This document shows positions 1 to 20,652 of a stretch of 64,000 nucleotides of DNA, one piece after another. This DNA is from Siphlonurus alternatus (lineage: Eukaryota; Arthropoda; Insecta; Ephemeroptera; Siphlonuridae). The translations under genes and the position numbers were made by a program. Below the pieces are notes generated by a model, which was not told the origin of the DNA, made no database searches, and saw nothing but the letters and a program-made list of their open reading frames with translations. The stretch lies in contig OX463778.1 of the NCBI GenBank assembly GCA_949825025.1, forward strand, positions 3,486,501 through 3,550,500, given 5' to 3'. The stretch's first letter is position 1. Each line of letters opens with the position of its first letter.

Positions 1-1523
1 TTCTTCAAACAAATCCGATTTAATTTGTTAGTTAAAAGACATATAGCTGCAAATATTTAATTTAAAAATAGTATATTGTCCAGATATTTTTTTTTTTAGT
101 TAGTAATATGCTTTTTATTTTAAAAATTTTAATATGTATTATTATAAAGAGTAAAGAGTAGAGTATTTGTAAGTTGCATTGATACAACACATAACATCCT
201 GTCTTATCAGTTATGTGGAAAATATTAACTCAGACAATTAGCATTAGTCATTAATTGCTATTTTACGATTTCTTCTGACAATTAAAATAAAGATAATGCC
301 TTTTTTCAGAGTGACTTTCTCATTTAATTTTTTATAACTACTAACAGTGCCAACCAAATAAAGCATCGAGTTTTAAGTAGTCAGTCAGGTTTTGAAAGAG
401 TTTTGTAATTTCTTGTTTTAACTATAAAAAATCGTTAAAATAAATCAATATGAACTTTAATTGCCTTCTTCAATTTAATTTAACCTCATTAATCATTGAT
501 TGGATTAAATTGGAATCTTGATCAATCTCATTCCTTATAATTCATGTGGACACCATGCAGATCAGCAGTATAGACTGACCTCGGTGAAGAAAGCCACGAG
601 GGAGCCGCTGGTGTCCACCACCACTTCGGGCACGTCATCTTCCTGAAACAACAAAATTGTAACAAATAGTTTGGTCTTGTTGGGTTTAGTTTGAGATAAT
701 TAGCAAAAAAATGTATTTTTGTTTGAAAGCTTGAAATTCAAGAGTTAAAATATTATAAATTTGATGAACAGTTCGTGTTGTTAGATAGCAGTAATATATA
801 CTGGTTTGTTCCTAATCCTATACAGTACGTTTTGAATCACTCTTTTGTAGTATTTCACAAAAAAAAAACTATGAAATGAGTACCTGAAAATTCGTTTCTT
901 TAAAAAAAATAAATAAAAAGAAGTTCTTTAAATATTCAATATGATAAATAAAAAAATAATAAATAAAATCATTTTTAAAATAAAGAAATGTTTTTTAAAC
1001 ATTGCTAATAAAAAAGTTATTGGACTATTAAATTTTATTTGAAAAATTCATGATATAGAGAGAATCTTTATAAAATTATTGTCATTTTTAATAAAGATGA
1101 AACCATATTATAAAATAATATTATTTTTTGCATTAAGCCACGCAGAAAAACATACATAGAAATTACACATCAATATAAAGCATGATAAAATATTTGTTTA
1201 TATAATTTTTTACCAGTTAATATTATTATTATTATTATTAATAATTGTTTATTGGGTTAAAAATACATCATTTGGAGGAGAAAAAAATATAATTAGTTTA
1301 CAAAACTCAATTGGTGAATGTAAAAGGTAAAAACCTAATACACAAAATGTGTGCATTCCCCCAAATGTACCACCCAGATGGCTTCAATATAACATTAATT
1401 ACAAAAACAACAATTTATTTATTATAATAGCTAGTTTTGAACCTCCTTTTTAAAAGACGAAAGGAGCGCACTCACCGCGGCTTGCTGCGATTGTTTCCTC
1501 AGCTCCTCCAGCCGGTCCTTCAT
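1..1523 (-). CDS. Syntaxin-like Qa-SNARE, 5' part only (runs off left edge)
   Basis: Two coding exons are visible on the minus strand: 1523-1476 (16 codons, starting MKDRLEELRKQ) and 642-580 (21 codons, EDDVPEVVV... to AFFTE). Both junctions are phase 0, with a GTGAGT donor and a TTTCAG acceptor; the second exon ends at a GT and the rest lies beyond position 1. The first exon has the N-terminal peptide of plasma-membrane syntaxins (M-K-D-R-x-x-x-L), which in the family binds Munc18. The acidic second exon ending in F-F corresponds to the start of the Habc region in the complete paralogue just upstream at 4477-12050. The same frame stays open upstream to an ATG at 1649, but homology favours the Met at 1523. 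Habc, SNARE and membrane segments cannot be seen, so the exact syntaxin subtype is open. Confidence 0.75.
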
Positions 1524-2245
1524 GGTCGCGAGTGTCACCAGTTCCACTGCAGGCCCCTCCCTCATCTTATCATCACCTACGTCACTGATAACACCAAGGT
1601 AAACGTCCGCAATGCCTGCGCGAGTCGCTTGTTTGTCAGTGTTATTCATAACATTTTTTACTAATTATAAGTATCATACAGTGGGATAAAATAGAATATA
1701 TTATGATTGTCATAATGCGATACCTGAATATCTTTCCTTTTTAGTAATATAGCATATAGCACTATAAGTTTGCTTGGAAAATGTAAATTATATAAAAATA
1801 TGCGAGATTGATTGAAGTTTCTTTAATCATCCATGAATAAATAATTAATTTATAAGGTAAAAATTTTTACTAAATATATTTTAATCAATTATTATAAAAT
1901 TTAGTATGTTTTTTATTAATTAAACTGCAGTATTATATATACTATTTTGTGTATTATATGTACTGTATTTAGTAATTTATTTTAAATAAGGTTGAATAAT
2001 TTTATATATAGTGACATTTTAAAGGTTTTTTAATTGTAATAACAGTAAAACAGGAATTAAAAATTTGGAAAATAATTGGGGTTTGCTGCTAATTTTTTTT
2101 ATAAAAAAATAATGATACCTGTTGAATATAATAATCTAGACTTCTCTAATAATTTGTTGCATTCACAAATATATTGCATTAATAAGTAATGGAGATTATG
2201 CAGGCAGGAGTATAAATACTATGTCCATATATAATTATAATTATA

Positions 2246-2566
2246 TAATGAAGTATTGTCCTCAATTTTTTTATTGCAGAAATGGATAGAGGGTGCAAAG
2301 TTATGCTACCCTGATTTTTTTCAGATTTTTTAGAGCCCGGGAACTATTTTTAAAAAATTATTGAAAGTTCTTTTTGTGACGTCACGAGACGCCGCTCCTT
2401 AAGAAAAAGATAGGGCTTGACGCCGCGTGACGTCACAAATAGGACTTTCAATAATTTTTTAAAAATACTTCCCGGGCTCTAAAAAATCGGAAAAAAATCA
2501 GGATAGCATAACTTTTCACCCTCTATCCATTTATGCAATAAAAAAAATTGAGGACAATACTCCATT
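2246..2566. mobile_element. Foldback element, TGACGTCA family, full copy 1
   Basis: Inverted repeat of about 320 bp. The ends are TAATGAAGTATTGTCCTCAA and its complement; each arm runs T-run, ATTGCAGAAATGGATAGAG, an ATCAG stretch, GCCCGGGAA and TTGTGACGTCAC toward the centre. TGACGTCA occurs in both arms (2377-2384, 2428-2435). No coding capacity. Same family as 17041-17356, 26701-27027, 30078-30241 and 62430-62599. Confidence 0.85.
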
Positions 2567-4025
2567 ATGTATTTCTTTTGCACGCTATATATGCAACTTC
2601 CACTTTTCAATTTATTTATAATTATTATAAAGTTGCTGCTTTCTCCTTGATTTAACAGAATGGTGTGAGCTTAATTGCAAGCTTTCCAAAAAATACTTAC
2701 ATATGGTATTTTGATTGGTTCTCCCACAAAACAGGTGTAAGGGTGTTTCACCTGTTATATGTATATAATTTCAAGTCAGAGAAACCCACATAAACTTCAT
2801 ACAGTCTGTCAGTCTCTTGATTGACAAAAATTATTATCGTCCCACCTCGGCTAAGGCTCCATGGTTCCCTCAGTCATACAAGGATATCTATATATCAAAA
2901 GAAGCAGCTACAAGCGATAGTATGATAAGAGAAACATAAGTTTAAAAAAACATCATAAATTTATTTACAACAATTAATTACAATTAATTCACAAACACTT
3001 CATGTCAAGTTTACAATAATAAAATTATGTATTTTTAATAAATTGTATATAATAATAAATTAATATATATATACACTTTTTGCGTGATTATATTTTTAAA
3101 ATACATAAATAAAATACAAAAAGTTTTTCGTATATTTTGTTCCCTGGAAACTGTAAGTTATATTAACTTATCATGGTCTGTGTACAAAATTTAAAGCACT
3201 TGCCGTTGTTTTATCCTCACAATTTATTTTGTCGGTAATATTTTACGATAAATAAATGTGATTGATCAACTTAATTTAGGAGTCCTGAAAATGTTCTACT
3301 ATTTATTTAGACTAAACTGCATGGACCCCAATGAATGACAAATTTGGTAATGCAATAGCAAAATTACATTTTCAAAATCGAATATAAGAGCAGGAACTAA
3401 AATTGAAAGTCGATAAATCATTAAAAAGTTTCATTTTGAGATATTAGCATCATCATATTTCATCAAACAGTGCCAACGTATCGTGATCCACTTGCAGTTT
3501 TTTTTTTATTTGACAAAATTTTCTTGATAATAGCTTAACCATATCAAACTTGACTTATAAGATTATGTACGTAACAAGCAGCTTAATTCTTTTGACGTTA
3601 CCAATTTAACTATAAAATCAGAATGTTCTGACTTTTGGCGAACACTCGGACATATCTTCAGGTCCAGATGAACCTTCACACTTTGCAGACTAGATACAAC
3701 ACAAAAGGGAAGGGAGAACAATTGTTTTTGTTCAATTTTTTTTTGTTTGTGCACTCAACCATAAATTGTCTGTATATGCAGAAAATAAATATACAGTAAT
3801 TTCTTATACAATCAAGCATCCAATCTATTATCGAAATCCATGCAATATATGGACGTATTAAAAATTGTATTGCTGTAAGGAGTACAAGATTAACTTTAAA
3901 AAAAAAAAAATAGACATGATTGCATACCTACAAGGCGTAGACAGTAAGGTAAACAAGTTGCCTAATTAACCTTAAGTTTTTTATATGTATCGAAAGCACT
4001 GATGGCGGTCTAGACGAGTCTTTAT

Positions 4026-4101
4026 ACTATCAGAACCAAAAAGGTGTGCCCCTCTCCTTATGGAACTTGTATCAGGGGCACACCTTTTTGGTTCTGATAG
4101 T
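4026..4101. mobile_element. 76-bp perfect hairpin element, copy 1
   Basis: Arms of 28 bp (ACTATCAGAACCAAAAAG then GTGTGCCCCT and complement) pair perfectly around a 20-base loop. A second copy with the loop inverted is at 37005-37086, so it is a dispersed mini-element rather than a gene-specific hairpin. Confidence 0.75.
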
Positions 4102-4476
4102 AGTGAACGAATCCATCGATAAACGAATAATGTGCTACACAATGGACCGTTTTTAAATGTTGTAAAACTGTAATAAGGTTAATATTTTAATTTATAATTT
4201 TTTTAGGTAATACGAGAAGAATAGTAAAATAGCTTTTACAAAAAAGCACCTATGAATTTCAGCGTTTTCAATTGGTTATACTGAATCTATACATGAATAA
4301 TTTTACTGTCACTGTATGTCCTCTCTATGATAAAATCAATACAAAAATACATAAATTTTTGTCTGTAAAAAACGACAAATTATATAATTTATTAAAACAA
4401 ATTATTTTGGTGCACACTTGTAAAAATTTCCCTAATTATAAATCACACAGTGTCTGTTCAACGTCCATCACACGTC

Positions 4477-12050
<7,574 letters not shown>

Positions 12051-12691
12051 ATTTTTTTTTTTTTTTTTTTTTTCACAAACTCAATACTTCCGTCATAAAA
12101 TATTTATCACTTATTGTTCCGGTACACATTGGTATCGTCCATAAATATAAAATTAGGGCACAGGTCGCGGTGTGGCACGGTGTCACGCATGCAGTGTGCC
12201 GACTCTCACTGTTATCACCTGAGTTCTTTGCCAGCTCGCGACTCTCGCGCTCCCCCCCCCTCCTCCTATCACTCACTCCCCCTCCAAACGCTATCTCGCG
12301 GTGACTCACGGCCGCCGCGGCAAAGTTACGTGGGTCCTCAAAGTCGCGACTCACTCCGCTCAAGCTGCTAGTGCTGACGAAGGTATTATTACTAATCTTA
12401 TCACAGATATAAACATCAAAAGTCGCTGTCGAATGATAGGGGGAAAATATTTTAATATTTAAACTTTATCTTTTTTATCTGATAATATTACATTGTTTAT
12501 ATAAGTATATAATAATGCTAAAAACAGTATGGCTGTGATATTTTTTATTTTACCCTTCGTTTTACTTAAAAAAAAAATTTTATTTAAAAATATTTAATAA
12601 CTCATATTTTGATTGCTTGATCTTTTACTTTTCATCGCCAAATAATCCAAAACTGCTATTATATTTTACTCTGTGTTTGCAGGTCCCCAAA
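12051..12691. promoter_or_regulatory. Divergent intergenic region between syntaxin and TP53I13-like gene A
   Basis: The two start codons point away from each other across 641 bp. The part nearest the syntaxin gene starts with a T-run, then a GC-richer tract (about 12155-12370) with CpGs and C-rich and CCGCCG-type stretches, unlike the surrounding AT-rich DNA; then AT-rich sequence up to a 3' splice acceptor (TTTGCAG at 12676-12682) just upstream of gene A's ATG, which suggests a 5' noncoding exon for gene A. A shared bidirectional promoter is inference from layout and composition only. Confidence 0.4.
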
Positions 12692-14430
12692 ATGCATTAC
12701 ATTTTGCTGCTGCGTTTTCTCAGTGCGTGCATCTTGGTGTGCGGACTCGTGATTGCCGCGGAGTCCGTAGGGGACGTGGTGGAGTTCGTGCTTTCTGCGG
12801 CAGCTCGCAGACACTCCGTCAAACGGTGCGCCATCTTTTCTCTAATTCAATTAAAAGGCGCCACAGACAAGAATTACAATTAACAACAATTTAACATAAT
12901 GATGGGATTCTTAGGATCATTGTTGACCATTATCATCTAATAAAAATGAGGGATCTGTTATCATCTTTGCTACAAGACAGTATAATACTTTAAACAACAA
13001 TAGTTTTTTCAATGATTCAGACGTTTCGTTTCAATTATTACGGCGGAGAGCTTAGACTGAAAATTTCTGATTGAGTAGAATGTAGGCTGACGTAACCCCC
13101 CTCTACCTTCTCTAAAAAAAAATAGAGGGGGTCTTCGCCTTTCTGTCCAAGCATTGCCACCAATTTAGGGGTGTGGGGAAGGGGGGGGGAGGAAAGGAAA
13201 TCAACCCCTAGACTTTCCTACTTTTCATTTCATGGCAAAGAACTTGCAGATAGCTACAGAAGATATAACAACTCTGAGGATTCGTTCCCTGATTGTGCAC
13301 CAGTAATCATGGATTGTGCACCAAGTTTGTAAGGCGTAGTGGTAGCAGCTCCCAATCCGTCATTCAGTTATAACAGCTGCACCATCTGGAGGCTGAAATG
13401 CACGCCTTTGTTTCAGAAAGGAGCTCAGGGAGGCCCCAGCAAACCTCCCCGAAGAACTGAAAGACCCGATGCACGGAGTCAAGATGGGCATATCTTACTT
13501 CGAGTGCGACAACGGAGAGGTGCTGCCTATAATTAACAACCCAGCAATGGGTACTTGTGATCATCTAATGTTTTAAAATTTACTTTTGGCACAGTAAATT
13601 ACACAGTGTCTAAAATATACTTGAAAATTAATTTGCGATTCACTTAGAATACAACGATTTTAAAATTTTTCCTACTTTTTAAAATTAAGGATACACCCTG
13701 CACCCCTACGAGCTTGAAGCTATTAAATTTCTTATGTATATTATATACTTGCAAAAATTTGAAAATTTTGACAATTCTCTATAGAGTTGATTTCTGTTTA
13801 TGTTTACGTGAGGCGGGAGAGGGGTTTCCCTATAATAATACATTGCGAAGGAGGCGCAGGAGGGAGGGAAAAGAGAAAGTTTTGGCAGGCCAGATAATAT
13901 ACAGTGAGCATAGGCAAAATGACGGAAAAAAAATATAAAAAATACTTTTAACGGTTTTTTGGCGGTGAGATTTTTTTTATGAGTTCTATCGTGTACTGTT
14001 CAAGTATTATTGAAATATTTAAACTTGATTTATTTTATTAAGTTAAGTAAAAAAATTATTGTACACTTTGTTTATATGCTAGTCCGTGCATTCTGGCCCT
14101 CCTCGCGTGACGTCAGCGCAATCCCCTCTATAGACAAATCATCATCACCAAGCATAGTGAAAAGTTCCATTTTACTTTTATTACAAACTAACAAATTAAG
14201 AGGGGGAGGGTTGAACTGTTTTCATCTCGCTTCACCTGAGTTAGAGGTACTTGCGCAGGTGAACACTACCCTGGACTGGGACGGCTCGCCCAAGATGCAC
14301 ACGTGCTTCCAAGACCTTCCCTTCTCCGTGAGGAGTGACGTGCCACCCGTGATCGAGTTTGAGGAGCTGCCCAACACGTCAATTGTGCGTTATACCGTCA
14401 AATTACTGCAAACTTCTCACTGACGTTTGT

Positions 14431-14497
<67 letters not shown>

Positions 14498-14541
14498 TTA
14501 TTTATTTATTCATTTATTCATTCATTCATTCATTTATTCAT

Positions 14542-14620
<79 letters not shown>

Positions 14621-14621
14621 C

Positions 14622-14668
<47 letters not shown>

Positions 14669-14721
14669 TTCATTCATTCATTCATTCATTCATTCATTCA
14701 TTCATTCATTCATTCATTCAT

Positions 14722-14788
<67 letters not shown>

Positions 14789-17358
14789 TTTCACCCAAAG
14801 TACAAATACAAAATATATTACAAAAATTAGGGTGCGGATTGCAACAAAGCACCGATGGCACTATTTCACTAAAAAGTGGTTACAATCCTTTATATAATAA
14901 CTACTGAAAAAAAAAACAATCATTAGCTGTAAGCTTGTGTCAAAATAAATGTGTAATCATAAAATATTTTTAAAAATATAGTGTTTCTTTAAAACACTAT
15001 AGGAAACTGTGTTTCAGAACATTTCTTGATAGGACCCAGAAGCCGATTCCACTCATCCACGGATCTTATTACAAAGCCATTTTTGTAACGATCAATTCGA
15101 GCCTTTGGTGGAATGAGCCGAACTGCCCCGTCTTGCCCTCTAATGGGACGTCCATTTTGACTACAGAATTAGCGAAGTTTAAATCAATTTGGCCAGTTTG
15201 ACACTTATGAAAGAATTTAAGGTCCATAACCTCAAAATAGTCCTTAATAGGGACTATATTTGTTGTTCTGCAGTCAAGAATATTATTTTTTATTTATTTA
15301 TGTTTATTCTGTGTTGATTTTCAGTCCCGGCATATATGTATGAATGAAGTGTTGGAATACAATCATACTGAGCCAGTTTTGTAAGTATGTTTTTTCTTGT
15401 TTATTATATTAATATTTTAAAATATAAAATTGAATAATTAAGTGGTATAAAACTATAAATAAAAATCAGGAAAAGAAAACACGTCCAAGAAAAGTAAAAT
15501 TAATATTTTTAAGGATTTTTATTATGATTTTTCAAAGTCCTAGAAGTACTTTTATAAAAAAAAAATTATATCACGTCAAAAAGTTCCAGATGAGCACTCA
15601 AAAATATATTTAAAAAATCAGTCGTAACTTTAACTTTCTATGAATCATATGTAATGAAAAATGTCATGTATATAATATGTTTCAATCCCTAATAAGTATT
15701 ATTTTTTATTAACTTTCTGGCTTTTATATTAGCTTCCAATTAGATTAAATATAACCAGTTTTAATGATACGTTGCAGTGGAAATCACCGGCCTCTGTGGC
15801 CCGTGTTTGGAGAGTACACCTACCTTCCTCCTCAACGCTGGCTACACACCATCGAGGTGCGATCACGTGACCTAGTGCTAAAAATGTGAAAATAATAAAT
15901 TTAAAAAAAAACACATTAAATTTAAAATAATTAACAATCAAGTTGTTTTTGACATTCAATTAAGGTGTTGTATGACTTGTATGTAAGAAACTGTGAATTT
16001 TCCAATGAATTTTATTATCATGTAAATATATTATATATTAGACAGGCCTGTATATTATGTTTTTCTATTTTGTTCTCTTTTTTTCCATGATTTTATTTTT
16101 TTATAATGTACGTATAACAGTAGTTTTATTGTTAATTGAAGCAACTTTACGTATATTTTTTTTATAAATGCATTTTTGTCTATTAAAATAATTTAAACAA
16201 TTTTAATATAAAAAAGCTGGTGCTCCAGGATGTAAACTTGACTGACATCACATAATCCCCGATTCAGCCAGGATGAGTGGTAACATTATCTGTAATATAA
16301 AAACAAAAAAATGAGACTTAAAAATTTCAAAATGCTGACCCCTAGTTTTCACATAACGTATTATTGTTGTCAGCATGGGGGTGTGGTGATGCTGTACCAT
16401 CCTTGCAGTGACCCTGAGGAAGTGGAGAAGCTGCGCCAGCTGGTCAGGGGCTGCCTGCGCAAGCACGTCATCACTGCGCACCCGACCCTGACACAGGACC
16501 GGGTGAGAAAAGAAAGGTTCAGGAAGAAATCTGCCCATTTCACTTGAAATTAGTCCAGATAGAGAGACACGAGAGATCACATTTTATTTGAAATTGGAAT
16601 TAATGCAAGAGGAAACAAAATTTGTGTCGGTGAATGTCGTAATTCTGAGGTTTATTGGATACTTAAGCTTTAATAACGATTTTTAATAATAATTATATAA
16701 TTATGTAGTTTATATAGTCATTGAAATGACATTATGCGTCCTTCATCTAGGTTATTGTTATTATTAATTAACTAATTAATTAATTTTCGAAAATTAAACT
16801 AACTGTATATTTTATTTATTTCTGATTAACTATTACGAAAAAAAAAAAAGAAGAAAAAAAAACGCTTCACAAAATCCTTTAAATTGCTGGGTTTAATGGG
16901 TTTAAATTTAAATAATACGTGAGAGGAATTTGAACATGCAGCATTTAAAATTCTTTGTATTTTTGTATGATATCTTCTGGATATCTTCTGAGTATAGCAA
17001 GAATCTTGAAATTAGCATACAATTTGACAGAAAAAGATTTAATGGAGTATCGACCTCAATTTTTTTTTTATTAAAGATATGGATAGAAGGTGAAAAGTTA
17101 TGCTACCCTGATTTTTTCCAGATATTTTAGAGACCGGGAACTATTTTTAAAAAATTATTTTAAGTTCTTATTGTGACGTCACGAAACGCCGCGAAAAAGA
17201 TAGGACTTGCCGCCGCGTGACGTCACAAAAAGGAATTTCAATAATTTTTTAAAAATACTTCCCGGACTCTAAAAAATCTGAAAAAAATCAGGGTAGCATA
17301 ACTTTTCACCTTCTATCCATATCTTTAATAAAAAAAAATTGAGGTCGATACTCCATTG

Positions 17359-17428
<70 letters not shown>

Positions 17429-18939
17429 GTACAATCACCAAAATCATATTAAAATTATAATTTCAATCTCGTAATATATAACTTATTATTAATGCCAAAT
17501 AGCTGTTATATATATTATAGTACGTGTCTTCTAGCTGTCTTATGTAATTAGTAATTAGTGATTTTACCTAACTCTTTAAATTTACAAAATTTAAATTCAT
17601 TTTAAAAGTTCTTTACTTAAAATAATAAATAATACTTTTAGTTATTTAAATTTCTTATTGTTTTTCGTGTAGGATGTTACAAAACAAATTGTCTTAAAAA
17701 TTTCCCAACTATACAGACAACCAAACATCCTATATCCCGTTCTCTGGCCAGATGAATCATGCAGGAATTGAGTTCGCGGGAACTAAAAGAAAACGTAAGA
17801 TAAAATGTTTGGTAACTTTGAAACATGCAGTGAGTTATAGTTTAAAATTAATAAATTAGTCAAATATCAATATAATATATAATGTTATAACTTTTTTATT
17901 GTTTGACTTGCAGAGATCATCAGGCAAAGATATATATTTTAGGGAATACTAAAAATATTATGATATAATAGAACTGTTCGTAAACCCTGCTCGGTGTACA
18001 CTTTCTACACCCAATCGACCTTATGTACATGCGATATAAGGTCGATTGGGTGTAGAAAGTGTACACCGAGCAGGGTTTACGAACAGGCCAATTATTTTCA
18101 TATTCATGCACCAAACAGTACACTTATTAGATAACAAATATATTTGTGCAGCATCATCATCGACATAATAATTTCAATTTGTTTTAGAACAAGCCTATAT
18201 ATATAGAATAATATAACTTTTAATATAAATGAATGCAAATTTTAAATTTTAATAAAAGCTAGTTAATTAATGCCATATGAGAGCATACGTAGCTGCAATG
18301 ATCTCAATCATTAATTCATTATTTTCAGAAAAATGAATTGGATCTCGTTCTCCGACTTCATTATGATTGAATTCATAATTATTACATAATAATTGACTCG
18401 TTGTGTCATTGACTGCCTAATCACCACTTCTCATTTTTCTAAACTAAAAGATATAATAAAATGTACTCCTCTGGACTCAGGACACTATATAATAAGATAT
18501 TTACTCTTGCTTTGTTTATAGGCATTATCACGCAGTCAAAATCACCAAAACTCTTTTAAATTTATAGACTCTATGCTTTTATTACATATCCCAAAAAGCA
18601 ATCTCTGTCTATTTTGGAGCTGCAGCAAGTGAGACAGGAATAAAGGTCGTGGTGTCCAGAGTTGTATATTCATCATTCAGGCATGTTTAATTCACACATA
18701 AATCCCATTAAATATACTTAAATATGCTGCAGCCACTGGCTCTGCTCGCGCACCAGTACCGCTTCTACATGGCCACGGTTGACGCTACAGCGGTGCGCTC
18801 CTTTATCCGCGAGCGAGCGCTGCACGGCCGGGAGGGTCATCAGGTCCGCGAGGGCCAGTTCGATCTGCAGCTCGTGGTGCACGCTGAGCTACCCCAGGGC
18901 TCCGACATTTGGGACTCCGTGTTGTGTCCCAACCAGTAG
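12692..18939 (+). CDS. Secreted DUF3105/TP53I13-like protein A, seven exons, 277 aa
   Basis: Exons: 12692-12825, 13417-13519, 14259-14384, 15325-15380, 15778-15856, 16374-16502, 18733-18939; phases agree at every junction. Residues 1-23 are a signal peptide (hydrophobic core [18 protein letters not shown]). The core carries [31 protein letters not shown] (junction of exons 5 and 6) and [14 protein letters not shown], the pattern of DUF3105 proteins and the N-terminal part of vertebrate TP53I13. Six cysteines (CDN, TCF, ICM, HPC, GCL, LCP) align with those of gene B and fit disulfides in a secreted protein; no transmembrane segment follows, unlike vertebrate TP53I13. The donor after exon 3 is GTGCGT, weaker than the rest. 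Intron 3 begins about 40 bp before a long ATTT repeat. AATAAA lies at 18949-18954, just after the stop. Molecular function is unknown; TP53I13 is named for p53 induction in vertebrates. Confidence 0.85.
14426..14790. repeat. (TTTA)n microsatellite with interspersed (TTCA)n blocks
   Basis: About 365 bp of tetranucleotide repeat in intron 3 of TP53I13-like gene A, starting about 40 bp after the exon 3 donor. TTCA blocks break the TTTA run at several places. The long open frames over it (LFIY and SFIH repeats) are artefacts of the repeat. Confidence 0.95.
17041..17356. mobile_element. Foldback element, TGACGTCA family, full copy 2
   Basis: Same arms as the copy at 2246-2566, with termini AATGGAGTATCGACCTCAA and complement; TGACGTCA at 17174-17181 and 17218-17225. 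Lies in the last intron of TP53I13-like gene A, directly before a (TA)n tract. GATT flanks both ends and may be the target duplication. Confidence 0.85.
17361..17424. repeat. (TA)n tract
   Basis: 64 bp of alternating T and A directly after the foldback at 17041-17356. Confidence 0.95.
17974..18086. repeat. Perfect 51-bp inverted repeat, 11-base loop
   Basis: 17974-18024 (CTGTTCGTAAACCCTGCTCG to CGACCTTAT) pairs without mismatch to 18036-18086. It lies in the last intron of TP53I13-like gene A. No second copy was seen in the window. It may be a young MITE or a hairpin RNA precursor. Confidence 0.8.
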
Positions 18940-20403
18940 TTAATTGTAAATAAAAATATATTTATTGACATTCCTCTGTGTAAAATTTTCATTATTATAC
19001 CTTTTATCTTTTATTACTTTTAGTTAATATATTTTAACTAAGAGTTAATCAAGATAATTTTTTTAATGAAATGGTTAAGTTGAAAGAAATTGCAATTAAG
19101 ATAATAATTTATAAATTTGTACTAAATGTATTCTATATTTGCTTAAATTACTTTTCATATTTTTGTCTATTTAATGCTTAAAATAAAGTTTTATTTATGA
19201 AATAATTCAATTTAACTCGAATTTACATGTTGTATTAAAGTATTAATTAATATATTAATATCTACATGGAAAGGATTATTTGGCATATATTTCAAACTAT
19301 TGTAATAGTTTTAATAATAATATTTATTCATCAAACATCAGTGGTGTACATAGTGCATTTTTGCACTTGTTGTACACATTAATATTTCTTACACACTAAT
19401 ACACATAATTTGAGAATTAGAAGTAAATAGTAAAAAGTAATAGTTTTAAATAATTGTTAAATTAATCATTTTAATTCTTCAATTATTTTTTGGTAATTTT
19501 AAAACGGAATAGATTTTTTTTTTTTCATATTTTTAAAATTTCATTAATATTTTTATATCGTTTTAGGTGAAGAAATTTTTAAAGAAAGTGGTAATTTTCA
19601 AAGTGCCATAAACCTAATTCATACTCGAATATTTTTACTTCCAAGGTTTAAGTTTTTGGGTTAATTTCAGAACAAAAGTATTTTAAAATTTAAAAAAAAA
19701 AATTGCTTGGAGCAGTATATAACTGAAAAATATTACATCGCGTGCTTGTTGATAAAACTTGCAGGACATGGCGAGGCAAAATTATAATCGCAATTTATTT
19801 TCATTTCAATGATTTCTTTTACTTATAGCTTTTTTTCCTCCTGTATACTTTATTTCACTAAATTCGAAAAAATATTAGCAGAAAAATGATAAATTTACTT
19901 GACTTTCATTAACTTTGTAAACTCACTTGGGCATTCAGATTTTCGAAATGCCTCTCCACTATTAATGCTGCATGATTTTATTATAGGTAAAGAGCATATT
20001 ATATATCTGCATTAATTAATTGTGATTGTGCACTATCATAAAATATTCTTAGATGCATTAAGTTGTGAATAAAGGGTTAAATGCTGATTTGTCTCTTATA
20101 AAATTTAGAACACACAATCAGTTAGCATTCTTTAATTCAGTCCCCACACCTTATGGGTATGCAGTCTATACTACGGGCTTGTAATGTAATCCTATTACTC
20201 CTATTAGACCCATATTACTATATATGCACGATATTTCGTGATGGTTGCATAATTATGCCCACAGGACATGGAGATTAACAAGATGGCAAACAGCAATTGT
20301 TTTTATTGTTATATTATATAATTATGCTCTATGTATATAATAATGGCCAAAGGAACTAAATTAATCTATATATTAAATCTACATCATAAATATGCGTAAT
20401 ATG

Positions 20404-20652
20404 TAGAGCGCGGAAAAAAGTAATTTTGCCCATTTGTGCAAATAAGGACTATTTTGTTGTCATTTAAGATGTCCACCGATCTCCGGAAGTGGATTAAAAA
20501 AAAATGACTATTTTTGGGTTTTGAGACTATTTTGGCAAAACATGACTTTTTATGACTTTTTGACATATTTTTAGTGCATTTCAGCTCTTTTCTTCATATT
20601 GTCAAAATGTCAAAAAAAAAAAAAAAAAAGAGTGACTTTTTTCCCCGCTCTA
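20404..20652. mobile_element. hAT-type MITE with 8-bp target duplication
   Basis: Inverted ends TAGAGCGCGGAAAAAAGT and ACTTTTTTCCCCGCTCTA. Flanking 8-mers GTAATATG (20396-20403) and GTAATATA (20653-20660) match at 7 of 8. The interior holds repeats of ATGACT and ACTATTTT. 249 bp, noncoding. Confidence 0.8.

Larger units (their letters stand above)
1524..4476. other. Spacer between the two syntaxin genes
   Basis: AT-rich and without convincing coding sequence. It holds the TGACGTCA-family foldback (2246-2566) and the 76-bp hairpin (4026-4101). It must contain the promoter of the left syntaxin and the 3' UTR of the complete one, but neither is clearly marked. Confidence 0.6.

Noticed and set aside
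1524..1649. Upstream in-frame ATG for the left syntaxin
   Set aside because: The family starts at the MKDRL methionine; the extra 42 residues have no syntaxin counterpart and could be 5' UTR.
12073..12371. Overlapping 85-96 codon open frames on both strands in the divergent promoter
   Set aside because: GC-rich promoter-like DNA has few stops; no homology or splice context, and it lies between two assigned start codons.
14359..14907. Long open frames with LFIYLFIY and SFIHSFIH repeats
   Set aside because: They translate a TTTA/TTCA microsatellite; every frame without stops appears because of the repeat.
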